Shown here piece by piece: positions 13,207-25,181 of a stretch of DNA of 64,000 bases. Location of the stretch: positions 375,342 through 439,341 of the forward strand of contig NW_005434635.1 of the NCBI RefSeq assembly GCF_000315625.1. The letters are read 5' to 3'. Source of the stretch: Guillardia theta CCMP2712 (Eukaryota; Cryptophyceae; Pyrenomonadales; Geminigeraceae). The notes below the pieces were generated by a model. It was given only the letters and a program-made list of their open reading frames with translations. It had not been told where the DNA came from and did not search any database. The translations under genes and the position numbers were made by a program. The stretch's first letter is position 1. The number at the start of each line of letters is the position of its first letter.

Positions 13207-14972
13207 ATGCGCTGTTGGCTCCTCCCGCATCTCTCCCGCCCGCATCGCCCGCCGATGCTCTCCTCCGCTCTCCTCCTGCTCCTCCTGCTCCTCCTGCTCT
13301 CCGCTGCTTGTGAAGGAGCTGGGGAGGGGGGTAGGGATGGGGAGGGACGAGGCTACATGACAAGCTCGTTGCCCGGTCTCCTCGGAAACCTCATGTTCGA
13401 TTATGCCGCTCTCATAGGACTGGCCGACTTCTATGGCTTCCGCCCGCTGCTCACGCTCAACAACTCCTTCATGCGGGAGGAGGGAGGGGCAAGGAGAGTC
13501 GATGACCTCAGCAGGAGACGGATCGAGGCGTTTGCCCGCTGGTTCAGGCTGGACATTGAGGACGAGGTCGCGAATTCGATGCCATGGAGGGACTACAAGA
13601 AGCAGAAGGGATGGGGGAGGTACGACGAGTCACTGTGCATGATCTCCAACCAGACGCACGTCCGCGTGGAGACCTCTTTCTCCTTCAAGTACTTCGAGGG
13701 GCTGGGGCGAGGGAAGCTCAGGGGTGAGGTGTTCGTGTTTCCCTCTACTGTGCGAGAGAAAGGAGAAGCCTTCCTGCTAGACCTCAGGCGCAAACACCAG
13801 CAGATCGTAGGGATACACGTGAGGCGAGGCGACAAGACATGGGAATTTCACATGTTCGACTCCTGGTCCCATGACGCAGGTCAGTGGTTTTCTCCTTCCT
13901 CGCACCTGCAGGAGTGACATCGAGGATGCTTGCAGGGTACATCAGTCGAGCTGTGCAGACGCTGAGGAGAGTGCTCCGAGGAGCTGTTGCATTCCTTGTC
14001 GTCACAGACGATCCCCAGTACCCTCCTCCTGAGTTTGTCTCAGTGTGATTGGCTGCAGTTGGGCACAAGGAGCTTTCAGGGGATTCGAGAACGTTCACTT
14101 CTCTCCTTTCCACACATCGCCAGCCTGTAAGGTGGAGCTTGTGAAACAATCAGCCATGTACTGTGAGATCACAGTATTACTAGATGGACATCACATGCGA
14201 CGAGCCGCTGGTCGACATGTACCTCCTGTCACGCTGCGATGCGATCGTTGTCAGAGCTTGTCTATAGCTACTCTCTCCTCTGACTGGCCGTGCGCAGATC
14301 TCGGGAAGCAGCACATTCAGCTGGTGGGCAGCGTATCTAGCGTCCGATCAAACTTTGACGGTCGCTCCTCGAGCGCCTGTGAACCCTGGTGACGAGGCCG
14401 GTATGATGTGATCCAGGGGATAATCTCTTGCAGACGGCCCGTTCGGACCGTGCGAGCAGGGAGGAAAGGAGGAAAACAGGAATGTCTGCGCCTCTACAAA
14501 CACGTCCTACATATCGAGAGTGAACTACCACGTACAGTGCAAGGAGTACAGCTCGCATGTCGCTCTCAAGTAGCCTGAGGACACTTGTCGGGGTTGACGA
14601 GGTTGGCAGGATTACTACCCTTCGGATTGGATCTTGTTGGACAAGAATCCGAGACTTGACATTTATCCTGAGTGGTGGGGGCCAACGGTCAAGCATGCCA
14701 GCTTGCACACAACGGCGGTCCAATTGCCAAGGACCCTAGATGTGGAGGTCTCCGAATTTCCTGCCGGTGGCTTTCTGTGCCTGTACAGTCAGGGTACATT
14801 GATTCTTCAACTCCCAAATCACGAGGGAAGAATCTTTTCCGGTCAGTTTATGCAACAATTGTGGAGTGCCACATACCTGATTTGTTATCAGGAACAATTC
14901 TGCTCAAAGAAACCTCTCACAACCCTTTTAACGAGGCTTCGGTTGTTTGCCTCAGTGAAGATGCATGTGTAG
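13207..14972 (+). CDS. GT11 alpha-1,2-fucosyltransferase-like protein
   Basis: Golgi-type membrane glycosyltransferase. A leucine-rich signal anchor ([21 protein letters not shown], from 13255; upstream ATG 13207) precedes GLLGNLMFDYAALIGLADFYGFRP, matching the GN-MFQYA motif near the start of the GT11 domain. VGIHVRRGDK (about 13805-13834) is the H-x-R-R-x-D GDP-fucose binding motif. Downstream exons encode GYISRAVQTLRR and VVTDDPQY (from 13936 after a 56-nt intron), PLVDMYLLSRCDAIVVR, then FSWWAAYLAS, equivalent to the GT11 GTFGFWAAYLAG motif, and finally YYPSDWILLDKNPR (about 14611-14655). The 3' end is uncertain: the last open frame stops at 14972, but the true stop may come earlier after another splice. 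Confidence 0.75.
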
Positions 14973-15344
14973 CTGAAAATCCGTTCAAGAGTCCAGACTG
15001 CTGGATGTCCCACAGGAATGTCGAGTAAAATCTTGAAATCAACATGACATGGGCCGTGACGGAATTGAACCGTCATCGCACACACCAGCGCAGCCCGGAG
15101 AGGGTTTACCTCCCCCCCATCAATCTATCATCATAGCAGTAGATGAATAGAATGCTGGGATATATACATCAAAGAATGTTGAACCATTAATCAACCCTTA
15201 TCCAGTAAAAATTGACATTTTCCATGCTTAATGTTTGATGTCATGTAAAAAGAGCAGCGTTTGTACCTTCATGGCAGAAAATTCAATATTTACAACAGAG
15301 AATTCCATCTTCGCGCTCCAATGTGTAGTTCACATATATTGCAT
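14973..15344. other. Spacer between convergent genes
   Basis: About 370 bp between the fucosyltransferase-like 3' end and the DDX6 stop. It holds a short tRNA T-arm-like hairpin (15051-15077), discussed under rejected items, and AT-rich sequence likely to include both 3' UTRs. Confidence 0.5.
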
Positions 15345-16795
15345 TTAAGCGCAATACAATCCCTTGTCGATTGCAGGAGGAATAGGCTTGATTTCCGTTC
15401 CCAACTCTTGTTCCACCTTGTACAAATTGAACCTATCATCGTAGGTGATCAAATTGATCGCAAGACCCAAGTGACCGAAGCGACCACTCCTACCCACTCT
15501 GTGCAAGTAAGTCTCGGAGTTCTTCGGGAAGTCGAAGTTGATCACGACATTGACAGACTGAATATCAATTCCACGTGTAAAAAGATCAGAAGACACCAGA
15601 TTTCTGCACGCTCCGTTCCTGAAGTCATGGAAAACACGGTTGCGATGTGCCTGTTGCATTTTGGAATGGATGTAGAAACAAGAATATCCCAACTCAGTGA
15701 TTTTCTTGGCAAGAAGCTCTACCCTGTTGAAGGAGTTGCAGAAAATAATGCTCTGGTTGATTTGAAGCTTCGAGAAAAGGGTGTTCAAGCAGTGGACTTT
15801 GGCCTTTTCTTCCACATAGGCATAAAATTGAGTAATACCTTTCAAAGTCAATTCCTCCATGAGATTGATCTCAAAGGGCTCTCGCATGTACTTGTCCTTG
15901 AACTGCGCAACAGTGACTGGGAAAGTCGCTGAGTAGAGCATCTTCTGGCAGTTCCTTGGCATATATTTGGTCACGAGCTCCTCACAAATAGGCATGAAAT
16001 CATGAGAAAGCAGCTTGTCTGCTTCATCCAGAACCATAATGTTGCACTTGCTCAGGTCAGCAACACCTTTGTTCGCCAGATCCACCACACGCCCAGGAGT
16101 AGCTACCAAAACATGCACGGTAGAATACAAACGCATAATGTCGTCCTTCAGACTGGTTCCGCCAGTCGTAACCATAACCTCGATCCCCAAATGTTTCCCC
16201 AATTCTTTGCACACTTGTGCTGTTTGAAGAGCAAGCTCGCGAGTAGGAACAAGAAGGAGCGCCTGAATTGCCTCCAGCTTCGAGTCAATCCTCTCCAACG
16301 TAGGAATGGTGAAAGCACCCGTTTTCCCCGTACCATTCTTGGCCCTGTACTCAGATGAGCATCTACTTCAGATAAAATTCGCAAAGGCACCTAGCAAGAA
16401 TATCTCTTCCCACCAAAGCAACGGGAATGCTCTCCTCCTGGATGGGAGATGGATTTTCCCAGCCCTTCTCGAAAATGCCCATAAGAAGTTCACGCTTCAA
16501 ATAATAGTCCTCGAAGCTGTTTCCTTTGGTCGCCGTGACATCCTGCCATGTTGTCGTCAGAACAAGGCATCTCGAAAATTGGCGAGCATACTGTGGTTTT
16601 TAATCGGTTGTCCCTGGGCGGGGCTTGCAATTGGTTCCTCCAATCTTCGCCACGATTCTGCATTGCATGCATTTGCTGCATTTGTTGAGGAGGCATCTGT
16701 TGTGGATGATGCTGCATCTGGTGTGGATGCATAGCCTGTGGGTTTTGTGGTGGGAGCTTTGCAGCCGCGGCATAGTTTATGGCCGGTGTTGCCAT
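15345..16795 (-). CDS. DDX6: DEAD-box RNA helicase DDX6/Dhh1
   Basis: Cytoplasmic RNA helicase of mRNA decapping, translational repression and P-bodies. Start [17 protein letters not shown] (ATG 16793-16795), then a Gln/Met/His-rich tail, typical for the family's disordered N-terminus. After an intron (about 16544-16592), [19 protein letters not shown] leads to the Q motif [12 protein letters not shown] second intron near 16344-16390 precedes motif I ([11 protein letters not shown]). Then come PTRELA, TPGR, DEAD, SAT, IIFCNS, the RGIDIQ region and [13 protein letters not shown]. The body of the protein from about 16298 to the stop is uninterrupted. GRDILAR and [19 protein letters not shown] match DDX6 better than other DEAD proteins. 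An upstream in-frame stretch could be an alternative longer N-terminus. Confidence 0.95.
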
Positions 16796-17329
16796 TGTAG
16801 AGTACAAATTGTCCTGACCCAGCTGATTGATGTAGGTAGCACCTGATAGGAAGACTGAACTGTTTACAACAGCAGTCGCTTCTTCAGATCTCACGCGTTC
16901 CTGTTCATTAAGGATCAGAAAAAATCTCACAATAGAGGACAAAAACGAGTACGAAACAATAAAATAAGCACTTTCAAAGAATAACCTTTTCCAAAGAGAA
17001 AGGTCATAATGGAACACATCTCATTGCGATGAGGTGATGGTAAGAAGAAGAGAGGAAGGTGAAACAACAAACAATTCGAATCCAGCGAAATTCAAATTTT
17101 GAGCAGTGTTGTTGCACTGATCGTATTCATACATACACGATCGATACATCAAGCAAAGAAATAGCCAACACAGCAAGTATGGGATCATCGACTGTGAATC
17201 TGCATTTTGTGATTCCAATTCCTTTCAAACCAGAAGAGGAACACGAAAACCGCATCACAAATGCCGCTGCATTACCGCGAGGAGTTTGGAGAGGAGTGGC
17301 GCGTGGAAGGGTCAACGGGTCAATACATT

Positions 17330-18530
17330 CCTAGGGCTTTTCCAATAGATTGGGTCATACGCACCCCTACGACCGAGACATTCAATCAATGGGGTGGGTA
17401 CCTTTATGCGATTCTTGCCTATGAGGGCAGAGCTGATCTAATCCCTATCTAGCATGCAAAACGACAAGGCTATATATCTTCGCTAAAGGGTACTGTACTT
17501 GTTCGATGTTCCAGAGGGTAGGGTGGTTGAAATAATGTGGGTCAACGTTCCGCTGTGCGGGGAAAAAGGGTTTGTTGAAACTAGGTGGGGTGGTATTTCA
17601 AAAGTGACAGGGTGGGTACAGCGAAATACTTCGGTTGAAATATAATTAAAATTTGAAATATTTACGATTGCACCGGTCGATTTTAAATGATATCGTCTAA
17701 TGGATGTACGGGTTTGGGTTCAAATCATTCTGAGTTGTGATGAAATTTGATGGACTTGGTACCACATGGATGGGTTAAATAGTAATTCGGAACATTTGTA
17801 ATATGAGGGTGGGGTCCTGGAATTGAATCAGGCGGGGTAGGGTGTCCTCTCAGTCATCAGCTATTATAAACTCTAGGGGTGGTGGCTGACAGAGGGTGGT
17901 ACAACTGTTTCAAAAAAACTTTTGCTACGCGGCAAAGCCTTGATCACCGGTGAAATAACCTATGAATGAGGGGGGTGAATGGTCTCACCACCCCCACCGA
18001 ATTCACTGGAGCCTAGAAGTTGTGACCCCAGATTTCTCGACCAATTTGGGGTACTCCAAAAAAAAAATTGCGGGGGTGGGCCGGAGGATTTTTATTTGTG
18101 TTCGCCGAACATGTTGGGGCAGATCAGGGTAGGGTAGATAGTCAGGGTAGGGTGATCTACCCTACCCTAAATTTCTAAATGATTTCAGTGGTCTGCAGTG
18201 CACGAGACCTTTGCCACCCCTGATATGATATGTATGCACCCCTGCCATACCATGCTCCATCCCCACCCTTGGTTCGACCACTCCTCATCCTCTACTACCC
18301 TACCCATCTCTAAGGGAGTGACTTTGCCTACCACCCATTCAGTCCTTACAACAAAGCACCTCATACGAATTTCGGACCACCCACCCACCCTGCATTGACG
18401 GAAACGACTAAGAGAACAACAGTCGCGGCCTCCTCTTGACCACCCCTGTGTCATCCCATCAAGGCATACAAGACCACCCCACCCTGTCGCACTCCGGAGC
18501 GACAGAGGATTCGACTCGGAGAAGTACGGG
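17330..18530. repeat. GGGTAG/CTACCC-rich block with AT-rich core
   Basis: From 17330 to about 18150 the plus strand is full of GGGTGG/GGGTAG variants. From about 18160 to 18500 the polarity switches to CCACCC/CTACCC. An AT-rich segment (17636-17700) lies within. No convincing coding frame. Confidence 0.65.
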
Positions 18531-18620
18531 CCCGCGCCGTCTTGAAATCAGGTTGAACGAGGCGGGTTTGACAGCAATGTATTTGAGTGAAAGCATCACA
18601 CCGCCGTGAGAGAAGAAAAA

Positions 18621-19108
18621 ATGGCAGCGGCGTCGCTTACGGTCGGGCGATGCGCGCAGGCCTCCTCCCTCCGAATGAGTTATTTTGTTCTGTCTTCAGC
18701 GCTCGATGCTGTAAGAAGTGTCCCGAGCATCAAGTTTGCTTCGACCATGAAGGCCGTGGGCTTTGTTGGCAGCTGGCTGGGCTCCCTCACAGCTTTTGGA
18801 ACTGGGATCGCCTCCGGGTTGCAATCAAACTGTAAGCGTTCGACTGACGTTGTTTTGTTTTCTTGATTCAAATATCCGCAGATCTTTGGGGACGGCATGA
18901 TAGGCGAACAAAGAAGGGCAAGATTCATATTGGTATTCCAATTATTGAATCACAGTGAAAGGAAATTCACTGGTTGCTTTTTACAGGAAGTTATGGAGTG
19001 TGTAGAAGAAGAAAGCCAGAACCAGGGCCATACTCTCGGGATTTCAACGGGTATGACTTCTCAAAGACTCCTCCGAATCGTGCAAAACCTCCTAGGAATG
19101 ACCAATAG
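18621..19108 (+). CDS. Organellar small-subunit ribosomal protein bTHX/bS31
   Basis: Three exons (18621-18831, 18882-18932, 18987-19108) joined by introns of 50 and 54 nt give about 128 residues ending in TAG. The C-terminal part reads LWGRHDRRTKKGKIHIGSYG then VCRRRKPEPGPYSRDFNGYD. This is the THX/bS31 signature (GRGDRKTKKGKRFHGSYGKxRPRK), a small basic protein of the bacterial-type 30S subunit. The first ~70 residues are rich in Ala/Ser/Arg and hydroxylated residues without an acidic run, as expected for a mitochondrial (or plastid) targeting sequence plus linker. ATG 18621 follows AGAAGAAAAA. Which organelle cannot be decided from the sequence. Confidence 0.8.
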
Positions 19109-19624
19109 AACCAGCCTCAAATGATTCAACCAAGAGGTTTGGGAATAAAAGAAATTAGCAGATCATCATCGTATTCTGAGGTGAAAGCATCGAAAGCTTT
19201 AGTTGATATCAGATTATGTGATGCATTCATTGGGAAACTTTCCGTGTTTCGACTTTCAGGCTGCTTCAGGAAGCAAAGCAGAAAGGTCAAATCTATTTAC
19301 AGGTGCTCTGTACTGAGGCATAGACTATGGGCTCAAAGGATACGACAGCAAGAGATGTGTTCTAAAATCGATCCACACTCAGTCCTTCTTGTTGAAATTT
19401 GCAGCTCCCTAGACAGATGCCAGACCAATGTCAGTCAGAAGCCCGGTGGAATGTGATTCGCTCAGTAGTGGACCGGGAAGAAAGTTTTTGATGTACGGTA
19501 TGCAGCAGCGACCTGATGCTGAAATAATCAACAGCGCGGCGGTGCATAGCACGCTGAGTGATTCAATCTTGTCAAGAAAATCTTTAGCAGCCGCTAGTAT
19601 GTCCGACTCGCGAGGCACGCCGAA

Positions 19625-20460
19625 TAAACGGTGAGCCTCACCGTCGGTGACTATGATGGTCGTGGCAGCCTGCCACAGTTGGCCGCGTGACTGCCAGTTG
19701 CCCAGGACGGCACGGCCGTGCGTCGGGAGTCAGCCTGAGTGCCCGACTTGCCCACTGCTGGGGCCTGTGGCACCGGGCAGCGTACTAGATACTAATTGAG
19801 TCAATCACATGATCGTAGTCATTGAGGCCACTGACATCAAACTCAGGCTCAGGCTGAGGGAGGCCCGCCTTGCACTGTAACTTAGTAAAGTTCAAGTTGG
19901 CAGGCCGCCGCGCCGCCGCGCCGGAAGTTCCAACGCTGCCGTTGACCGTGTCGGGGGCCGACTCCCGGCATCATTGATCATCGGCCTTCCTCGGAGGCTT
20001 TACTCAAAGCCAGAACTTGGACAATCAGCGGCGGCCTCGGAGACTTGCCAAGTTGGGCGAGGAGGCTTGACCCTGACACTCTGTCGCACAGGCCACGCGG
20101 CGAGAAGAGAACTGTCCCGGCCCCAACTTTCACTCCGGCAGCCTGAACTACTATGATATCCAAGTTTACTTAACTAGTACGGTACGGTAAGGCTGCGCGC
20201 AGGACAATGATTCCCGGAAGTCCGATCCCCCCGGCGCGCCGCATGCCAGCGACTCTGGCATTTCGCTGTGGCCGCCGCCGAAGGAATGAGACGCATACCG
20301 GAATGCACCCGCGATGATGGCAGCGAAGGACAGGGAGGCCTTCGGAGTTCATCATCGGATACTAAAGCCGGGGCCCGGGGGCCGGCTGTCCCGGCGACTA
20401 CCGTCCGATCGGTACGGCCACCGGCAGTGACGATGCGATGGTCATGATCCGTTGGCCGCG
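19625..20460. repeat. GC-rich block B of a dispersed family
   Basis: GC-rich, CpG-rich stretch containing CTTAGTAAAGTTCAAGTTGG (19880) and CAAGTTTACTTAACTAGTACGGTACGGTAAGG (20161-20192, described by its ends CAAGTT and TACGGTA). It is the longest of the five blocks. Frames through it do not resemble proteins. Confidence 0.55.
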
Positions 20461-20755
20461 AATTCGTTCAATCTGAAACATTTCAAAATGTTTCAGAGAT
20501 TTTCAAGGTTGAGAATGACTAGTTCAAATCTTGCAGGGATAGGAGGGCTGGAGCTCGGATGTAGGGGTACAGCCTGTCACTACCCACCCTTCACGTATCG
20601 GAAGTCCCGCTGTTCCAAAGTCAAAGCTGAAGCAGAACAATTTCTAATTGGACTGATAGGTAAATAGAGGGAACAAGGCACCATGAAGTAGTTGCAGACC
20701 CTTGGGTGGTCATCTGGATTGAGATTCGCTCTAGGGGGTAGGGGTGGTTTTGGTT

Positions 20756-23700
20756 ATGGCGGGAATGGCGGAAAGGAGCCAGGAGCAACACGTCCAGGTG
20801 GAAGAAACTGAAGGTGAGCACAAACATGTCGGCGTGCATGCATGCAGAGAATTTAATCGATGTTGTTATGATCACATGCATACTCGTGGGGTGTATTTGC
20901 GTTGCTGATCGCTGACCCGACAGGATCCCCTGTTGACAACCTGAAATTCTTCAAATCTTCAAGCCCACCTTCAGCCAATCCCTTCTGCAGCCCTGCAACG
21001 TCATGCTCGACCGCGGATGGATCCCCTGGCAACCCTCTGGACTTCAACACATTCTTCCAGAGCTTCAAGGACGGCGGGGGTCAGCTCTCGTTCAAAGTAT
21101 CAAATGAGAATTCAACTCCCAACGTAGGACCACAGAACGGTTCAGCTGAACCTCCTGCCGAGGGAGAAACTGATGCTGGGTCAAGTCAGACATTCTTCAC
21201 TTCTCCTCATGCTTCGAACATTCCGGGTGACAAGCACTCTGAAGAGGAAATAAGCCCTAAGAGGAAGAAGCGAGGTGCCGCCAACTCTTCTTCATCCAGG
21301 ACCAGCGCAAGTCGTAAGGATGAAACTCAGAGCAAGACAAAGCCTGTAAGCGAGCAAGAGGACAACGGGAGCTCAAAGGAGTCCCCAAAGTCTTCCTCTG
21401 AACAGAAGCAATCAGAGAGAAAGGGCAAATCACCGACCCTCGTGTTCACTGGTAATGCGAAGCAGCACCGTGTCTGGAACGAAGAAGAAGAGGCATGGGA
21501 GTACGTTGAAGCCATCTATGCTCTGCAGGAGGCTGAAGAAATCAGGATAAGAGGAAATTTTTCGTTTGAGATGGGAGCGTATGAGCTCGCAAAGCGTCTG
21601 TATTCTGCCTCAGGGGACTATTTGGAAAATGCAATTTATTTAGAGAAAGATGAAGAGCAGACTATCCCTGGCTACAAAGAGAAGAAGCAAGAAGTATCAG
21701 AAAAGGCTAAACTGAATCTTGCTCTGTGCATGATGAAGCTGAATGAATTCCACGACTGTATCAAAACTTGCAATGAAGTTTTGAAGGTTGCTGGATGTAG
21801 GGTTCTGAACTGCTGCCTTACTTGATATTGGTAGGTGGACCCAAACTGTGTGAAGGCACTATATAGAGCAGGTACTTGATGATGGGACATGTTCCTCTCT
21901 TTCACCTGCATTCAACGTTCTGCGACTTTCTTATATCTAGACGGACCCGGATCGAATTACCTGGTAACTCCAGTGCAGGGATTGCGCACATGAAGCTATC
22001 GAGCTACAGAGAAGCTTTGAAATACCTTCAGAAGGTATGTCAATATCAGCAAATGCATAGATTGACTGCTTGGCATTTCTGGTTGATATACAGGCTTCTA
22101 AGTTGCAGCCTTCGGACGAGGCCATTAGAAAAGGGATACTGGACTGTTTGACGTATGTCAGGTTTGATGAGGTTTGTTCATAACACTTCCTGTGCATCCA
22201 TTCCTTTTTGATTTGTGGTATTACAGGCCGATCCAGATTTTGGTGAAGATTTTCAATCCTCTGCCTTCCCTTCGGCATCTGCTCGTGATGACCAGGACGA
22301 TGAGGAGGAGGAGGAGGAGGAGGAGGAGGAACACAATGATGAGGAAGAGTATGAAACAGACGGCGATCACGAGAGTGAAGCAACGACATCTTGGGTCACT
22401 ACCGATGAGGTGGGAATACTCCCCAACCCACTATGCTCTCGCTAATCTGAGACCTTCAATCTAAGGATACGGAGTCTGACGAAGATCATCACGATGAGCC
22501 TGACTCACAAAGCTTTCATTTCGTGGAGTCAGATGCCGCAATGGCTGCTCGCAAGGATACTGAGGTAGATTTCTTCATCTGAATTGAATTAGGCTGATAA
22601 GGTGCAGGACGGTGTCCCCAAGGAATCTTTGCCACAGAAGCCCGAGGCTAATCAAGATCCAAGCAAGAAAAATTTTCCTTCAGAGTCTTTCCTCTCTAAA
22701 TTCGAGAAGGATTTCCTTCTGAAAGAGCTAGAAAAGTCCAGAAATTTCTCTCAGAATTCACCCAAATGGGAGAAGTTGGATAGCGGCTCTGCTCAACCAA
22801 GTAGTCAGCCTGCTCCGAAAAAGGAAACGACTGATTCCAAACTTACTCTGGTTGAAAAGTCTGCGGAAGACGCAAAAGATAGAGGCAACGAATACTTCAA
22901 GAGGCAACAATGGGAAGCGGCTATGCGAGAATATTCTTCCTCAATCCACCTTTCAAAGCTGTCAAGCTTCAAAAAGCAGCATTTGGCTGCCGTGTATTGG
23001 AGTAATCGGGCCGCGTGTCTTATCAGACTTGAAAGATTCGCTGAGGCGCTAGATGACTGCGAGAAAGCGATGTCTCTGAACGACAAGTTCTGGAAAGCAG
23101 CCGCTCGAGGCGCCAGAGCAGCGATGGCGTTGGGTCAGTTTACCAAAGCTCTGCAGCTGCTCGAGGAAGCAGAAACCATTTCAGGGAGTTCACTGGAAGA
23201 TACTCCTAAAGCCCGAAAACTGTGCGATTCTGTGCGCTTATTCGATCAGCTTTTGGCTAATGGAGAAGCTGACCGTGCCCTTGCATGCATCCGGTCAGTC
23301 TTGACAGAGTGCTCCGATGGCACACATCTTAAACTCAAGCTATGCCGGGCACTGCTTGCTTGCGGCCGACACGACGAGCTGTTCAAGACATGCACAGATT
23401 TGCAAGCAAAGAAGGACTTGTCAGAGCAATTCAAATCTGAAGTAGAGCACATGTTGGCAAAGGCATTGACACACAAGGGGAAGATTGTAGAGGCAATCAC
23501 TCGCTTCCGCGAGCTTCTTCGCAAAGACCCGGATAATGCTGAGTACCAAAGTGACTGCAAGAAATTGAAGGCGATGTACGCAAAGCTCCAAGAAGGAGAT
23601 CAGTTGCTGTCGAAAACAAATTTCTCGCAAGCAAGAAGTCTGTACACCGAAGCACTTGATATGGATCCCACGAATGATGGATTTACCGCAACAATCCTTA

Positions 23701-25181
23701 GCAGGCGAGCAGAAACCTTCCATAAACAGAGGGAAGAGGTTTCTTCTTGTACGGAATCGCTGAATAAGTAGGGGGAATATGCCCATGGTTTTTGTGTACT
23801 GAATGACACTGCAGAGCTGAAAAGGAAGTTGAACAGGCACAGAAGGAGTTGGAGTTGGCGAAGATGCGCTTGGTAAGCATCAGTTGAATATCTCTACTTG
23901 GGTTGAAGAGGGGAATATCATAGAGGGAAAGATGGGAACAAAGATGACGTTGAGGTGTAGGAGCGAGCTCAGCAGAGGCTCAAGGACAGCCGCGCCTCGA
24001 ATGAGAGGGTCTTGAAAAGCTTCAGACAAGACGAGTGTCCAACATCGGACGCTCCTGACCCTACGTCGCCGTACTTCGAGGCAAGAATATGCCTGCCTGC
24101 AATCAATCGAATAACATGAGGTTTTGTAGCAGACGAAATCAAAGGACTTTGTTGGGAAGTAAGAGTTTATTCCTCTCTTTCTTCTTCATCACTTTTGATA
24201 ACAGGTGGGCAATCTTCAAAGCAATCGATGATTCCTGCAATGCTCTGGATAGAGACTCGTTCTGTGTCAGGGCACTTGTGTGCCGAGCAAGATGCTATGT
24301 GCTGGTAGAAGCATCACTTGCATGTTAGTCCTTCTGACCGCCATAGATCGAGGAATTTAGCGAAGCCATCCTTGACTACGAACGGGCCCTTGCTTCACCG
24401 CAAGTGAACGAGAACCCTGTGATGAATCGATTTTCGTTGACTTGGCAACAAACTGACCGAATCAACTAGTTGGCAGTGAACTCGATCTGCATCAAGGAAG
24501 AGCTCAGAGTCGCGCAACAGAAGCAGAACTCGGCGAAGATTGACCATTACCAGGTACGTGCCATTGGGATGTTCTTGTGCTCAACTCTCCTACCAGGCAC
24601 TGGGACTTCGTCAAGGAGGCAGCAACGTAACAGCAGATGACATCAAGAAAGCGTACAGGAAGCTCGCGATCAAGTATCATCCCGATAAACTTGGTCACCT
24701 TGGAGGCGAAGCAAGAGAGAGGATGGAGAGGAAATTCAAGCAGGTATTTTTTCTTCGCGCGTGTTCTTGCCCTACCTTCCTGATGTTCTACAGATCACTG
24801 AAGCCAACGCCATTCTGTCCAATCCAACTGAGCGCAGAATGTATGACATCAAGAACACTTCGGTGAGCTCTTTCTTGCCCTACAACACTCACCTTAATGT
24901 TTCTTTCCCTACAACGCTCACCCTATTGCCAGTATTCTCGAAGTTCGGGCAGATATAATGACTACGCCTACTTCGGTGTCAAATGGATTTCCGGTTCTGA
25001 GGCTAACGTCACCCTGCAGGATCGTCGTATCGACCCTCCCACCACAACCCTTACGCAGGAGGAGGATATCCCTTCAACAGCTCGAGGTGAAGACTTTGAC
25101 TGTCAGCACGCGACGCTGATGTTGATTCGCAGAAGCTCATTCTTCAATCACGACGACGATGATGAGTATGACTCGATGTAA
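20756..25181 (+). CDS. TPR co-chaperone with C-terminal J domain (DNAJC7-like)
   Basis: Multi-exon gene. Exon 1 (ATG 20756 to 20813) joins exon 2 at 20924. A Ser/Lys-rich disordered region precedes the first TPR cluster ([51 protein letters not shown]). A poly-Glu linker (about 22300-22335) follows. The second TPR array starts at [20 protein letters not shown] (about 22870) and includes [20 protein letters not shown]. After several short exons the J domain appears: [28 protein letters not shown] (HPD at about 24676-24684), [18 protein letters not shown]. The C-terminus is [15 protein letters not shown]-stop. A J domain at the C-terminus after TPRs is the DNAJC7/DNAJC3 layout; with no signal peptide it is probably cytosolic, presenting clients to Hsp70/Hsp90. 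The first TPR cluster also resembles FKBP-type TPRs. Confidence 0.85.

Noticed and set aside
15045-15125. tRNA-like T-arm on the minus strand (GACGG TTCAATT CCGTC followed by ACGGCCCA)
   Set aside because: The T stem-loop and B box look good, but no matching 5' acceptor (GGGCCGT), D arm or anticodon arm was found upstream, nor downstream as in a permuted tRNA gene. Probably chance or a degraded tRNA piece.
17059-17452. Two short plus-strand frames upstream of DDX6
   Set aside because: No family, no splice support, and the second runs into the GGGTAG block.
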